In this document: positions 23,111 to 36,500 of the stretch, in pieces
How positions within the stretch are numbered: the first letter of the stretch is position 1
How the letters are laid out: the number at the start of each line of letters is the position of its first letter
Assembly: GCF_027744825.2 (NCBI RefSeq)
Contig: NC_071336.1
Location: 19,092,501-19,156,500 of the forward strand
Length of the DNA: 64,000 nt
Direction of reading: 5' to 3'
Source of the DNA: Synchiropus splendidus
Lineage: Eukaryota > Chordata > Actinopteri > Syngnathiformes > Callionymidae
Program-made: the position numbers and the translations under genes
Notes under the pieces: model-generated
What the model saw: the letters and a program-made list of their open reading frames with translations, nothing else
Told to the model about the DNA's origin: nothing
The model's database searches: none

Positions 23111-25694
23111 AATCGTACGCAGGAAAATCGATCTCCTCCCGTTTTCTTACGAATTTATGGCCTTTTATCAAATAAGAAATTTGAATAATAGGTGGAGTGT
23201 AAACTCAAAATACACTATCAGCCTAATGGATTATATGGTGAGTCTGAAGCTCATCTACAGTAGTAGCTTTCTGGAATTTTGTAGTTTATGCCAATTTCAT
23301 CGATTAATATTTTCATGAGTCATCCACAATATACACAGACAAAGTGAATCTGAATTTTATACATACTGACAAGGGTGAGTGAAGACCAATTCTTATTCTA
23401 TCAACAACGTGAAGGTGCTTCTTTAAATGTATCTTGAATAGATTATAATATTGTGTAAAATTCCGCTAAAATAAAAATGAAAAATATAGATGAAGCTGGT
23501 TATTCTTTCAGCAGATTTGTGAATAAGAAGACAGAATTTTTAATCTCTGTTTTTTGCCAAAGAAAACTGCATTATTATTCTGCAATATTTACAGTGTATT
23601 GAGAAACTCCTATACATAGAAACGAAAATAATGTATTAGAATTTAAGATATCAGACAGCGAAGGGGGGGGTTCAGAAAAGGTACACTTTTGCATGTTCAA
23701 TCAATGTCAGCCACTGACCATATAAGGCACATATAAGAATAGTACACAACTGCTGAGCCTCACTTTGTCCATTTCCAATTTCCAATTGACTTGAGTGCTA
23801 TTGGTGGTAACATCACATGGAGCACCCAACAATCCCTTAAACAATAAGTTGTGTTACAACTGCATTTGCTCCACACGTCCAACAAAGAACTCAGAAGAAA
23901 ATGTTCCGTTTTCATGCATCACATATTCCACCCACTCACCAGTGTCACGGGCGTTTGGTGATCAATGTTATTCATTTCACTTCCCAGTGGACATAATGTT
24001 ACAGCCTTTTAATACATGCTATCATTTTCACTAAGTTTGCACCAATGAAAATATGACAGATTTTGAGTTTAGCATGCGCCCATAAGTTTTATTAAATCCG
24101 CTTGGGTTCCAGCCTCCGGCCACAGACGGTTGCACATTCATGTAAATGATCTTCCACAGGTACCAGTGCTATTCACGTCACCTCGATCCATTTAATGAGC
24201 AGCAGGGATGCTGTAATGCCTGTTCTCCGGCAGCAGGAAGAAAATACTTGTCTTCCTCGCAGAATCTGGGCCTCACACACACATTGTGTGTGGCAAACCT
24301 GGCTTTTATGACTACGCAGCGAGGATTTCTCGAGCCAAAGCAGTCTGACTGATGGGAGCGTTTGGCCTTGATAAGACAGACAGACAGTAAGGTCCTCCTC
24401 CCACCTGGGATCTCAGTCACTTTGCACAATATTAACTCCAGCTGTGGGCCACTGTAGCCTTCACAGAGCTGGGAGGAAGGATCCCTTTGTAACCTTCCTC
24501 CCACTGGAGCATAATGCAAATCCATATATTAACCGGACCAGCGCATGAACACGAGGGACAATTTCGCATTTGAGTTATGATGATTGACAACCACCTTGTG
24601 AGATGCGGACCTTCATTTATCACCAGTAAATACTGGCCGAGGTTCAGGTCGTTTGAGGATTCCTTTTCCCACTAGACGGTAACTTGAGGACACCATTGAC
24701 ATGGTGCTCAAATCTACAATGAAATTCACATAAATTGTGTCTTTTTGTTCGAGACTTTTACTTTTCAAATTGTGGGAATAGGATGGGAAAAATAAAGTGC
24801 TCGCATGATAACCGCTGTCTTATCCACTTTGACTCAGTCTTCTTCACGACGTCAGTCACAGGGGTAGATGCCAAATAATGATCAGCTCATTATGGTGGCA
24901 GAGCGAGGATGAGATTGCACTGCTGGCACACTTTCTCCCCGCTGGCTCCATACGTCGCTGCCTCGCCGCATTGTTAACACAGCTCTATGGGAGTGAAAAA
25001 GTGGACAGTGCAATTCACAACATCCCCTGAAGTTCCATATCATTTTTTCCGTCTTCGTCTTCTGTGGGGGACATTTGCTTCGAGGCAAATGGGTTATTGA
25101 TTTTGGCTTCATGCGTCACGTACGTCGTGTTAATAAAGAGTGAGGCTTTAATGAGGTGACATAATCGCAGACCTGAATGTAGCGTCGAGGCGCTGTTTCC
25201 ACAGATTGATTTTATCCGCTCTTCGAGCCAGTGCATTGCTTTCAAATAAACTAGAAGGCATTCCTGCGGCGCTCAGTCCAAGAAATGGAATCCAGCCGGT
25301 TATTGCTTCTCATCATTTCCAGTGACTTTAGCATAATCTGGAGCACTATTATTAATGAGTTGCATCAGTTCAAATTGATCAGAGCCTGAGAGAAGATTAT
25401 CAAATGCATTTGAGAGATAAAGCCAGAGACTCTATTGATTCGTCGGGTTGGTTGCTTAGCTTTCCCACTGAAATCTCATTAAGGATGAAGAGGCCTGTCA
25501 CAGTTGGCTTTGAGCAGTGTTTACCATCTTCCACATAGCATTTTTTAATTACGGGAGCTGCCTGGCTGCCAGAATCGATAGCAACCAGTCCGATGGGTGA
25601 GCGGTGGATACCCATTTCAGTCGAGACGTGGAAAAATGAAACAGATGGACTTCTTTGCAATCAGGGCCAAGTTCACAGCAGCGTCCTTCAAATC
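23111..25694. other. Non-coding stretch, candidate conserved sequence at 24.1-25.6 kb
   Basis: No gene is supported. A G8 run lies at 23662-23669. The part at about 24130-25680 is of higher complexity, moderate GC, without repeats, and looks like unique, possibly constrained sequence. The 115-codon minus-strand frame at 24178-24525 has no motif. Confidence 0.35.
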
Positions 25695-25718
25695 TTTTTT
25701 TTTTTTTTTTTTTTTTTT
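25695..25718. repeat. Poly-T tract (24)
   Basis: Uninterrupted T run. It produces a poly-Phe stretch in a spurious reading frame. Confidence 0.95.
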
Positions 25719-25794
25719 CTGATGACATTGACTGAGCGAAGAAAAATAAAGAAATTCAGACGGCCAGACTGGGAAACCAGACAGAAATGGATGA

Positions 25795-25881
25795 TGACGT
25801 AGGTTGGACCGCCAGTCCTGTTTTTCTTTTTTCCTTCTCTTTTCCTAGACTATAAAAGGAGCGTTCGCTAGAGGTCAGTCC
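25795..25881 (+). promoter_or_regulatory. Candidate core promoter: CRE-like site, TATA box, initiator
   Basis: TATAAAAG at 25851-25858 is a textbook TATA box. TCAGTCC at 25875-25881 fits the initiator consensus YYANWYY exactly and puts the start (A) at 25877, 26 bp downstream of the first T of the TATA box. A CRE-like TGACGTAG lies at 25795-25802, about 80 bp upstream. Against this, the long pyrimidine tract ending in CTAG at 25821-25848 would serve equally well as a 3' splice acceptor, and short consensus sites arise by chance. Confidence 0.3.
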
Positions 25882-25919
25882 ATTTGCTTTCATCCTGAGC
25901 ATTTTTATTATTTACTTTC

Positions 25920-26054
25920 ATGGTTTCTGATCCTGACAGTTGTGTGCGCCTGTTTGAAATGGCTCATACATTGACCCTGGACGACGACCAAGGAGAGAGG
26001 CCTTTAGAACTGACTTTTTTTTTTTCCTTTCTTCAACCCGTACATGACTGTTAA
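25920..26054 (+). CDS. Candidate 44-residue ORF after a TATA/initiator motif; unsupported
   Basis: The first ATG after the putative start site (43 bp downstream) opens a 44-codon frame beginning MVSDPDSCVRLFEMAHTLTL, then an acidic DDDQGE stretch, then an F-rich run encoded by a T tract, ending in a TAA stop. The context TTCATGG has G at +4 but not a purine at -3. No signal peptide or domain was recognised. It may be a small peptide, a first exon that splices onward, or meaningless. Confidence 0.12.
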   Translation: MVSDPDSCVRLFEMAHTLTLDDDQGERPLELTFFFSFLQPVHDC

Positions 26055-27809
26055 GCTAGTGGGTGACCAGTCAACTGGCTCCATAGTCATGAGCTGCAGC
26101 CCAAATTTCTATGATCACATATTCTTGTCATGCAGCCAATGTCACATGTACACTGATATCAGATATAGAATAGATCAACCCATCCTCACTCCCATGGCTT
26201 AATATGTAGACATTGGGAAAGTGGACTTTTCTCTACTATACTGATGAAAAAGGCAGCCTTCAACGCTGTTACGCGTAGGTGTGTCGCGGGGTGGCGTGGA
26301 TCGTGGCTTGCATGGCGCCGTATGGAGCATCATGCTGGGGGGTGTCAGTGAAAATCATTAGGATATAATGCAACACTTAAATGCAGTTTAAGTTAGCTTA
26401 AAATAAATAAACAACTTTTAAAATTAATCCCTATTTCTTCTGACCACTATCCATTATTTCGAACAGGTCAGATGAAAGGGGGCGTCCAATGGTCTTTAAA
26501 ATCATATTTGTGATGAACATTTTCCTAGTGACTTGACATCAGGGTGTGAGGGTATTTGAGTGATTCCGCTTTGAAAAACACAGTAGTAGTAGTTATTCAG
26601 CTGGTCAGACATTTGACAATAACAACTCAGAAACATGGTTGAAGAAGACTATGCCGTCGTACGTTCTGAACAAAGACAGTCTCCAGGGTTTACTAATCGA
26701 AGCTGAGTAAGTCAATAGTTTCTCTGAACACAGTTATAACAAAGATCGATGAGTGATTCCAAGTATGATAATGGCTCATTTGCTTCCGATCAATAAATGT
26801 ATGGACTGTAACAGTATGCTACTTCAGTGACATTGTCATCGTGAATCAAGATAATTGCTCACAATGATAAAGGAAATTCAGCTCAATAAATGAAGACAAG
26901 ACGAGTCCTTTTGTGAGAGGGAATGACCAGAACAAACTTTCTGAACATGAGACAGATCTATGAGGTATTTATGGATATGGATATGACCACCCATAAACCC
27001 AGGCCTGAGACTCTAACCATGACATGGCACATTCATTGGCCACTCAGTCTAGTTTATAGGGAATGAAGCCGGCACAATACTGCTGAGCGCAGGCCGGGAG
27101 TGCAAGAGGGATCAACATAAACTGTATTGACACTCGGCACACTTGCTTCCTTGATGTCCTCATCAAACTGTCTGGCTTAAAAGCTAGCTGCTCTAATTAG
27201 CAATGGATTCTCCTGTGCGGATGATTCCTCAACATTAGTCCAATTCACTCAAGTGTGTTCTGGCACCTCCTACAACCGTAGCCAGACTCAGCGCTCCGGA
27301 TGCAAAGAATTGCTTCTTTACACAAGCATTACAATTCAAACAACTAAACTGTGAATTTGGAATATACTGTTGTATACTGTTGCTGTCACTGACATCAAAC
27401 CGATCTGTACTGGAACTCATTCATTCAAGGGAAAGGTCTAAAAGTAGATTTATTAACACATTTACTTTGCTTCATTTTCTGACTTAAAACTAGTCAGACC
27501 AGACTCACACTTTAAATTCAAGACTGAATTGGTGTCAGTTGTCCATCACAGCTAAGGTTTTACTTGTGCTCTGACAAGTCTCTTTTAATAATTTTCAATT
27601 ATTTCTTTATTTTTATTGCAAAAAAACTACCTCAATTCTATTTGTATCAAGTTAACCTCCCTTTAGTGGAAAGTGACACATTTTGAGGAAAATTTTTGGC
27701 CAATCCTGAACACAAAAGATCTTCCTTTAAAACATAGTCGCATGACTCTTGCTTAATGTGCTGACTTTGACACATGATGGATGCTAACCCACTGCCAAAA
27801 AAACAAAAA

Positions 27810-27830
27810 ATAAATAAATAAATAAATAAA
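27810..27830. repeat. (TAAA)n microsatellite
   Basis: About five TAAA units after an A-rich stretch. Confidence 0.9.
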
Positions 27831-28879
27831 AACGGATAACACAATTGTCGCACAATGATCGTCCAGTAAAGTCACCACTGTGAAAACACATTTCTGACAT
27901 GTTTAAACATAACTCATCTTAATCTACTGGAGCCGGAAGGTACTATCTCCGTTCTAGTTTGGCTGCTTTCTTCGCAGCCCAGCATGGTTTCAAAAACAAG
28001 GTGGGAGGTTATTTGGTTGACTCTGGTTCCCACCCAGATTCCAAAAAATACAAAGGTGAATTGTTGTTTTGTGAATTGTGTGTGCCTGTACTGCGACTGG
28101 CTGCGACCTTCTGATTCCGTCAAAGCAAGCCACACAAGTACAGACGGCCGATACAGTGAAATGGCTTCACCTAAGGTTTGTGACAGCATCTTCTTCCTCC
28201 TCTGTGACATCGACAGCTTAGTTCTATTTCTTCCATACATGGATGAGAATAAAATCATATATGGCTTGTAGTCAGCAAAGTATCTCGCCTTGTGATTCTC
28301 ATGTTGTTTGTCCCCATTAGTCTCAAGGTTACGGGGTTGTTTAATACATTGCTGGAGAAAATGTCATGTTTATTCTCACACAGGCTTTGTAGAGGGTTTT
28401 CTGGTTTCACCTAGCAACTGTAAACATATACCTGGCAGCTCTTCATCATATAGGAGCAGATGATTAAATACCATGTACATTATATTTGCCTTGAACTGTC
28501 CTTTGTGTACTAGAGGTAGATAAGCATTTCAGCAATTTTCATATTTCAAATGTTTGTCTCCCTGAGGAAAATATGTAAGCATCATATTGTGCGCCACTCT
28601 TCATTGCAGAAACCAAAAACATTAGAGGAAAAGTTGTGTTTCTCAGTTTGAGGACAGGAAAGGCTATTATAAGTCATAAAACATCATTAAGTCCAGTGAT
28701 ATGGAGATTTTTCTATCTGTCCCAGATTTAGTCCGCTGTACATGTTTCAGACGCACTTTCATTTTAGGAGCAACTACATGTGCAACTGTAACATAAATAT
28801 TGTCCCTACACAACCCACAATCTATTTGTTGTCTTCCACAGCATCTGTTACACAAGCAAACATGGCGAGTCAGCAGCGT

Positions 28880-29416
28880 CTACACAAGATCATGCCCTTG
28901 TTTGATGGCAGGGTTTATTGTTACCGTCCAAGTCTGTGTTGCAAAAATGCTTCGGCCTGAATAAGAAAGCACCTGCGCCGACAGCTGCATTGCTCCCTCG
29001 AGCACGTCACTGAAAATGCCTAATTCAACAAAAGCAAAGTCTGCAGACTTTGTTCTTCCCTCAGTAAACAAGACCTTTAAGTTGTCTCTTTTTGGCTGCA
29101 AACCCATTGGCTTGTGACACTGGCTTTCACACTCCAAAGCCCGAACGTCAGAATAGCTCAGCTCCTCTCCGTCTGAAGAATCCTTATCAATCAGGAAGCC
29201 CCCTCCGGCCATCTCCACATGAGCTCTCTCATTTGCCGCCAAAAAAAAAAAAGCAGTCAGTTGGGAATACAGATAGAGGATAGTCACTGGCTTAAGGAGA
29301 ACATAAGCGCCTTGAGACTCATTTTCGCAGATGAAAGCCTGGGAAAATTGGAAATACAGAATCCAGAATCCAAACCAACTGCAAGCAAGAACTGAGAAAT
29401 TAGACCTATGTGTCAT
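28880..29416 (-). other. Unsupported open reading frame, 178 codons
   Basis: Second longest open frame. It starts with a hydrophobic segment (residues about 9-30). In the middle it has an acidic, Gly-containing stretch (AGGGFLIDKDSSDGEELSYS, from about residue 69) that looks more protein-like than most frames here. No family was recognised. A T12 run lies just upstream of the AANERAHVEM part, so a splice acceptor could fall there, but no convincing AG is positioned for it. No partner exon was seen. Confidence 0.15.
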
Positions 29417-31699
29417 ACTTTTCTCTAAATGTTGGTTGGAATAAACTGACAGTTATCCCCTCTTTTTGAATTCATTCGATAGGAGAGAAATACAGTGAAG
29501 GACTAGACAATTCCACTGGGACTCAAGAGCCATATAAAATATGAAATAGAAAAATTATGAAGGCTAAGATAAAATAAAGGTTGTATAAACAGGACAATGC
29601 CATGTAGCGTTACCTCAATTTCATTATTCTTTCTGAGCAGAAACCTAAGATGCCAATACCCAAAGCAATTTTCACCATAGGAAACAATTGGAATCAATAT
29701 TAGGTAACCTGTCAGGGCTCCTAAATTTTGTCGTCAAGCTCAAAGCCGACCCACCAAGTCATTTTATATGGCCCACATGCAGCCTTATCTGGCTCAAAAT
29801 GGAATGCAATACTAATCCTCCTACCAGAATGACTCTAGTTATAAGTCTCTCTGAGGCTCACCCACACTGAGACGCACCTTTTCCTGGCTGATGTTTTTCC
29901 TGGCTGGTTTTAAAAGGGCGCTCTGTGAAAGTGCAACCACTGAAAACCATGTGGAACACATCAGGGGCCTGCATCGCGCAATGCTCCAGCCACAAACGGA
30001 GAAGATGGAACTGAGCATGTGTGAACAAGGCTTTAGCGTGATGCTAGCACAACAGCATGACAACCCCAGTGAGGAAACAGACATTGACTGATGACAAGGT
30101 TGAGCTGGCGACACACTTTACTAGTGATCGACAAAACATGAGAGCAAGAGAGAGTGTGAGATCTGCGGACGTGGATGCATCTGCGGATACGACGGATGTG
30201 TCCGCGTGGACTGGGCCTCAGTGGTGAACCACAGAGATACCTCATGCTTAAGTTAGCCTCCAATAATTGACAGGGAGATCTATATCACATCCTGTTTAGA
30301 TTCCAGTGTCTTTTTAAAGGAGTGTCAGTTATAGACTGTACACTATGAGGCATGCACATTATTTCTGGCCAGCCACTGACCCCTCGAGGGATTGGCATTT
30401 GACCTACACACACCTCCGGCTCTCTTTGAAGTATATTTAAACACAAACAGAGGACAGTAGAAGGAAAAGCCCTGGTTTGACCACCTCTTTACTGGAAATT
30501 TCAGTACTCGTACATGAGTAAGGACTAAAATCTATTTAAAAAAAAATAAATAAATAGAATAATATAATTGGTACCAGCATGCACACAAAGTATTGATGCA
30601 TGCAACGTTGTTTATAAGCCGATAAATCAGAAAATATATCCAAGGCTAACAAAACACAACTTGATCTAACTCCATTGTTCCCATTGTATGTTTCGACATC
30701 GATGCATATGAACCTCTGTTTCACCAACAAAAATAAAAAAAATAAATCATGACTTCCTTTTAATTTGAAAATCCCTGAGGCTTGGCAGCATTGGCAATGA
30801 CCCCTAGACTTTGTCATCCACTTTTTACCAGTAAATGCATCAGAGAAAAGGGAACACCCTAGATTGCCGGTCTTTCACCAGGCCACATAAAACCTCCAGA
30901 GAGAAAGGACCCAAGTTCGCATATGAGTTAATTTCAAGTTTTGAGGAACAAGATAATGGGCGCTTCACTCATATAATTGCTTCTTATTAACTGCCTGAAG
31001 CATAAAACATATCACCCTTCTAAATTCTACAGGATGAGTCATATTAAATATATAAGCGTTCAGCTATTTCACAAAGCAAAAGTGCTGTGGCACCTCGGTC
31101 GCAGTTGCCATCAGCTTATAGTCAAATGTAACCATAGATTTTATTCTCCGCACCAGAAGCAAACGGCTCCTGACGTCACTTATCACCGCATTCCAAGAGC
31201 ATTTAGGGTTAGTTGAGCAAGTGAACAGCAACTTTAGTGGCGCTGACTCACTCAGTCATTGGCATAAAAATCTTAGAAAGCTCCTGCCATGGTTGCTCTA
31301 ATTCTGTCGTTTTCTACACAATAACCCGATGAGCAATCGTCACTGTTGCTAGAATGGCACTGAATGAGCAGGCACTTTAGTTTGGGACCATTTAGCATCC
31401 TTCATTTGCATATTGGTTCATATGTCTCAAGCGGTATGTCAAGCAGAACTGCTGTTTTTGCAAGATTGTCTAATTCATGTTGTTTTTATGCTTGTCAGTG
31501 AGAAAAATAAAACGAAGAAAAAGATTGCAGGCGACTTAGGTCATCATTTCGACTTCAGTTCTAATATAAATTCATTTAGATTTATATAGAGTTTGCAGTT
31601 TCCTGTCAGCATTTGCCTGTCTTGTGTGTTCCTGGACTCACCAGCAGATCATGTCTACAGACCAGGTATGGAGTGTTCTGTTGGTCCAATTTTTGGGAA

Positions 31700-31923
31700 A
31701 AAAAAAACCCTTGTAGGGCCCTTAGCTGTTTGTGGGGCCCTTTTGCCAGACACCACAAGCCTAATCCTCAATTTGAGGATGAGGATAACTAGGTGATTAT
31801 AATTGGGTTTAAGTTTGGTTTCGGGTCTTGGTTAAGTTTGGCCCTGTTTGGTTGTGTTTAGGGTGAGAGGCTGGAGAAAGCATTAGGTCAATGAGTGGTC
31901 CCCACATAGGTGGTTTTACAAAC

Positions 31924-31968
<45 letters not shown>

Positions 31969-31970
31969 CG
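31700..31970 (+). repeat. GTGGGG...(GT)n teleost dispersed repeat, family R5, copy 2
   Basis: AGCTGTTTGTGGGGCCCTTT, CCACAAGCCTAATCCTC, ATTATAATTGGGTTTAAG, TTTAGGGTGAGAGGCTGG and GGTCCCCACATAGG run in order into a (GT)n(GA)n tract. It is the most complete of the three copies and aligns with 16397-16634 (reverse) and 45655-45755 (reverse). Confidence 0.78.
31926..31968. repeat. (GT)n(GA)n compound microsatellite
   Basis: About 14 GT units followed by about 7 GA units at the end of the R5 repeat. Confidence 0.95.
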
Positions 31971-33470
31971 AGTGCATGTGTCAAACTGTTTGAACTATAA
32001 GAAAGTGATTTTTTACAGCGCTACTCGGGTCTTCACATCAGTTCTTGACAGCGACCAACCAACAACTTAATATATGTTCAATGCTCTGTCAACATATGTC
32101 ACCGCCAAAGCTTAAAAAGGTTAAAAATAAATCATAGCAGTGTTAATCCTCGTTCCGGATTCATGTCAAGTTCGGTGGCACCTTGACACTGAGCGGTGGG
32201 AAAATAGAAAATGTTTCTTTAGGTTAGACATGAGTCCAATAAAGGTGAGAAGCTTTGCACTGTGAAGTCTGAGGAACATCTATTCCTGTAGTAGTATTAA
32301 AGGCTCACCGACAAAAACGAAGACATAATTATAAAGGAAAAATACTGTTTTCATAATGTTTTTCTGACACCAACTGCTTAAAACCCCAAAAGGTCAGATT
32401 GTCTCGTGAATTCAAAATGCACACCTAGAACGTGTTGTAGCAGAAGACCACTTACCAGTCACAATATTGTTTTCGCAACGCAATAAGATGGAGAACAGGT
32501 AACCTTTAGTGCCTTTTTTTTCCTTATGAGTCTTGACAACCTGTCACTCAAAATGGTGTTTTTTTCACATTGCACTCACATGGTCCAGGCAGGGGGTGTC
32601 CAGGACCGCATGTGGCCCCTGAGCCTCGCAGTACAACACACAGCCCTGAAATCTGGTGTAAATTCATTGACTAGAAAGACTCTGCCAACAACAAGTCAGA
32701 CATCAGGATAAACTGCGACGCCATTCATCTTCCTGCTTTTTGATGTGAATTCCTTTAATATAATCAGACATGGATTAATTCACCACATTCCCTCTGCAGA
32801 CCATCCCAGCGTCAGTCAACCCAAATTAATTCCTCTGGCCCTTCCAAACTATGTAGCATTAGTTTTATAAATTAGCTCTCCGTGAATTTAATGCCGGCGA
32901 CTACTTACACTAATTGTTTTCCTCTGCAGTGAATAACACCCAGCGGTCATTAACATGAGGAGTGTGTGCACAGCACTGCTGACTGTTGAGGAACAGTGAT
33001 GACAAATGATGGGGAATTTTACTGATGTGTGGAAGTGTCTCCGCCACTTCAGCTGCCACATGGACAAACTCTCACACAGTTGTCATCGGCGTAAACACAC
33101 TTTGATTTGCAGACCAAGGCTCCGGATGGTGAGGGGAGGATAACCCATTTCTCTCTTCAGACAAATCTGATGCTTATGTTTCGCATGCTGTGCTCCGTCT
33201 TTGATAAGAATTGATTTCTGGTCGGCTGCACCACTTAAGCATGCGCGATACGAACCGTCTTGCCAGGACAGAGCTTGGTCTCACTGGAGAGGAATTACAT
33301 CCACCCTCCTCAAGACCCGTGATCCTCCGACAAATGACTTCCATGTCATTTTATTTTAGTTATTTATTTGTGTCTTGTGTGAAAAGAACACCGGAGGAAT
33401 TCAGGGAAGGAATCATTGATTTTCATACATCTTCAGTCAACCAGCGCTTAGTTCTGTTCAGTGTTGTGGT
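31971..33470. other. Non-coding stretch, no firm feature
   Basis: CAGGGGGTGTCCAGGACCGC near 32591 has the flavour of CAGGGGTGTCCAA-type hAT ends (GCATGTGGCCCC follows), but no matching right end was found. No gene is supported. Confidence 0.4.
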
Positions 33471-33550
33471 CAGTGCTGGAGCCGATCCTAGTGGTCAGCA
33501 GGCGAGAGGCAGGAATACACCCTGGACCAGTCGCTAGTCCATCGCAGGGC
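33471..33550 (+). repeat. Teleost dispersed repeat fragment (ACACCCTGG...CAGTCGCTAGTCCATCGCAGGG)
   Basis: GCTGGAGCCGATCCTAG, GGCGAGAGGCAGGAATACAC, CCTGGACCAGTCGC and AGTCCATCGCAGGGCACAC follow each other. This is a well-known repeat in fish genomic DNA, usually with the core GGCGAGAGGCRGGGTACACC. Only about 80 bp are left. The usual continuation with AGAGACAGACAACCATTCAC is missing, so the copy is truncated. Confidence 0.65.
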
Positions 33551-36500
33551 ACACTCAATAGTAGGTAGTAAGTGATTTGACCCCCCTCAATAACAGGCTG
33601 TATACACCAATAATTTAGATTACAGTTGTACATGTAAAAAAATACTTCAAAAGAGTGAGTGCAAAACAAACTCAAAGCAGCTTTTAGACACCAATGATAC
33701 GATTGTTGGCATATGTTATTCTGCTTTTAAAGTCATGGCTGTTCAATGAGACGGTTATTTGCAGCATGCAACAAGCTCATTCAAGCGGCGTCGCAACATC
33801 CGAGTTGGAAAGTTAGCTGAATGAAAATCAAAACACAGTGTGACATTTCCACTACACAGAAGTTTCTTTTTCGAAACAAAATTTGTCATTTCCTTTAAAG
33901 CTACTTATTATTTTGTCACTCATTCTGGCTACAATAAGGAGCAGAGACATATTTTGGGTTGATCTTTTATACTATAGTATATTGTGTTGCTTTCATGAGA
34001 AAGCCATTTCAGTTCGAGGGAAATTATTTATCTGGTATTGGGAAAAAAACAAAAAACAAAGCACTACAGCATCTATTAAGTCATTCAAGAATTGTGGTGT
34101 TTGCAAACGGAGAGTGAGTTCAGATGATCTACTATCAGAACCAACTGCATGTCTGTAATTTGGTCTCTTTTTTTCCCCATCCTTGCTTCCATTTTCCTTT
34201 GATCATAATGTCAATATACTGAGCTCATTTCCCTTGGTGACTCACTGCCATTTACTCTAGGAGATGTATTTTGGAAGCTATTAATGTTGATCACAAGGGA
34301 CTTGTGCCTCTGATTTCTTCAATTTCCTGCAGACAGTCTCTGAATTTCGCTGCTGATGAGCGACCGTTGTAGTCGCAGATTTAGGGCCCATCATAAATGA
34401 AGAGCTCGGGCTCAGAGCACGGAACAGAATGGGCAGCGGGACAGTTGACATCGTGATGGAAATGACAAATGCTCGCCGGGATTCACCCACTGTGTAATTA
34501 CTGTCACATTGTTATTCCTCATTTTCCCCCGCTACAATACGTGGTAGATGCATATTAAATGACAATATTACTGCAGCACGATAATCCAGCAGGACAGAAC
34601 TCAATTGCACTTAATTGCACTCATGCAAATGGAAAATGTGTTGTTGATTGTTTAAATTGATCTCATTGTATTACAATCACAAAGTGATTCTTGCACCAGT
34701 AAAAGACAGATTTGAATGATTTGAAGAGTCCTGCTCTCATAAATGCCTTTTCTAAAGCTATTTTCATGAACAGATTTTTTTTGACTGACCCAACTGTTGT
34801 TTTTATGAGTTTCTCTTTTAAAGTGAAAAGATGAAAATAAATAAAATAAATAATAAATCATCACGCCCCCAAGCTTCTCTAGACAGGCGTCAAATTTACA
34901 ACATTTTTATGCGGAATCATCAGACAGTAGATATGTTTTAGAAGCAGAGTCCAGGAAGGTTTTGTGCCGCAGCAACCACTGAATGTGTGTCAAAACGGTT
35001 GTGGTTCTCTCAGCTGGCAGGTTAAATTGTAGAGTTTAGGTTTGCCTAGTCACAAAGCATTCTGTGTTTTGAGCGACACTACGGCAGATGGAGTTGCAAA
35101 CATGAATCCAACCTCTGCAATAGTTCCTAACCACCTGCACTTGATCGCACATTTTTTTTTTCAAAATGTAAAGCAAGTAGTTTATGAAGGTAAAATGAGA
35201 CATTTCCCCATTAATTCCAGTTGATATATTTTTCGACTTTCCCATTTTCAAGCTACATATTTCTGTCACTTCACATTCCAGTCTAAACCTTATACTTTAA
35301 ATCTAAGCGTGTGTTTCTTTGAACTATATGGACAGTGATTTATTTTATTTATTAATTTATGATGAAATATTCCACACAACGGCATGAATGTATTTTATGT
35401 TTTTAAATAGTTTTGGCTTTCAAATTTATGGACCACCAGCTGTGCCATAATGAGGCAGTAAATGTTGAAATAAATAAGGAAATAGACATGTAAATAAATA
35501 AGTAAAGAAAAATAAATGTGTATATATGTTTATTGAATAAACTTAGCCCCTTTTATTTGTTTATTTTTTCCTTGTTCATTTCTCTTATACTTTGGAATCA
35601 TGCCGCTGTCATCTCTCCATAACTTAGCATATTAACCTTCCCCTAAAATAATGTTGTCCCAGCAGCATTTCTATTCATGTGTACTGGTTTATCTCCCAGC
35701 TTTTCACCGCCTGAATTTCCATAGGGCCAAAATGAATTGATGGAGCTTGCATTAATCCATTATTTAATAACTTCAAAAATCGTAATCTCATAGCCAATTT
35801 ACTCGTCACTTTGCAAACCTTTCGGAAACTATGTTTGTTTACCGCGCACGCAGATTTGAATTTAAGTCTGAGATAATCAGCTCAACATCCGCGATCACTT
35901 TGATGGAAGCCGTTTTAATGGAATGGAAGTTTTTTCTAAACCAACTTCAAAACCTTAGTTGTAAACAGCATTCAGCATGTACTGCCATATGAAGCAGATG
36001 TTCCAGCTGCAGGTTTACAGCTCCTGTAATTATTACGAACAACTTATCAGAGAGCCTGTGCTTTTGCACATTAACGCCCAACAACACCATATAAACAATG
36101 ATTCGAATCTTTCCCTACACTGCAAACAAGAAACACATCTGCTTACATTCTAAATTAGCCGGTAATGATAAGAACAGCACTGACTGTAAAACACCTGAGG
36201 AGAGCAATAACCACAAAGGATGACAAAACAAAAACGTACAAATAATGTCTGAAGCTAACAAACATTAATGTGCAACTTCACTGTTGATGCAGGCTTAAAT
36301 GGAAAACACCACATACACTAGGAACAACAAAGCACAGCGTATGAGCTCTTAACACAATACATAATAATGCAGTATTATTATGTACTATTACAAGTTTCCA
36401 GCTGAAACATTCATTTCCACTTATTGAGAATGTGATCATTCATTCATCACAAATGCGAGAAACAAACTATTCCTCTACAACCTGCTGCACGAGCTGATCA

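Larger units (their letters stand above)
26055..31699. other. Non-coding stretch with small repeats and one unsupported minus-strand frame
   Basis: No gene could be supported. Small items: a CpG-rich patch at about 26265-26345, a (TAAA)n tract at 27810-27830, an A-rich tract near 30537-30556, and a poly-A of 12 at 29240-29251. A GGCCCACATGCAGCC word near 29770 recalls hAT GGCCCGC repeats, but without ends. Confidence 0.4.

Noticed and set aside
32589..32640. hAT end of the CAGGGGTGTCCAA type
   Set aside because: Only about 30 bp resemble it and the matching opposite end was not found.
33876..33950. Third copy of repeat R2 (GTCATTTCCTTT ... TCTGGCTACAATAAGG)
   Set aside because: Only short words match and the conserved GAGAGGACAGTGCG core is absent.
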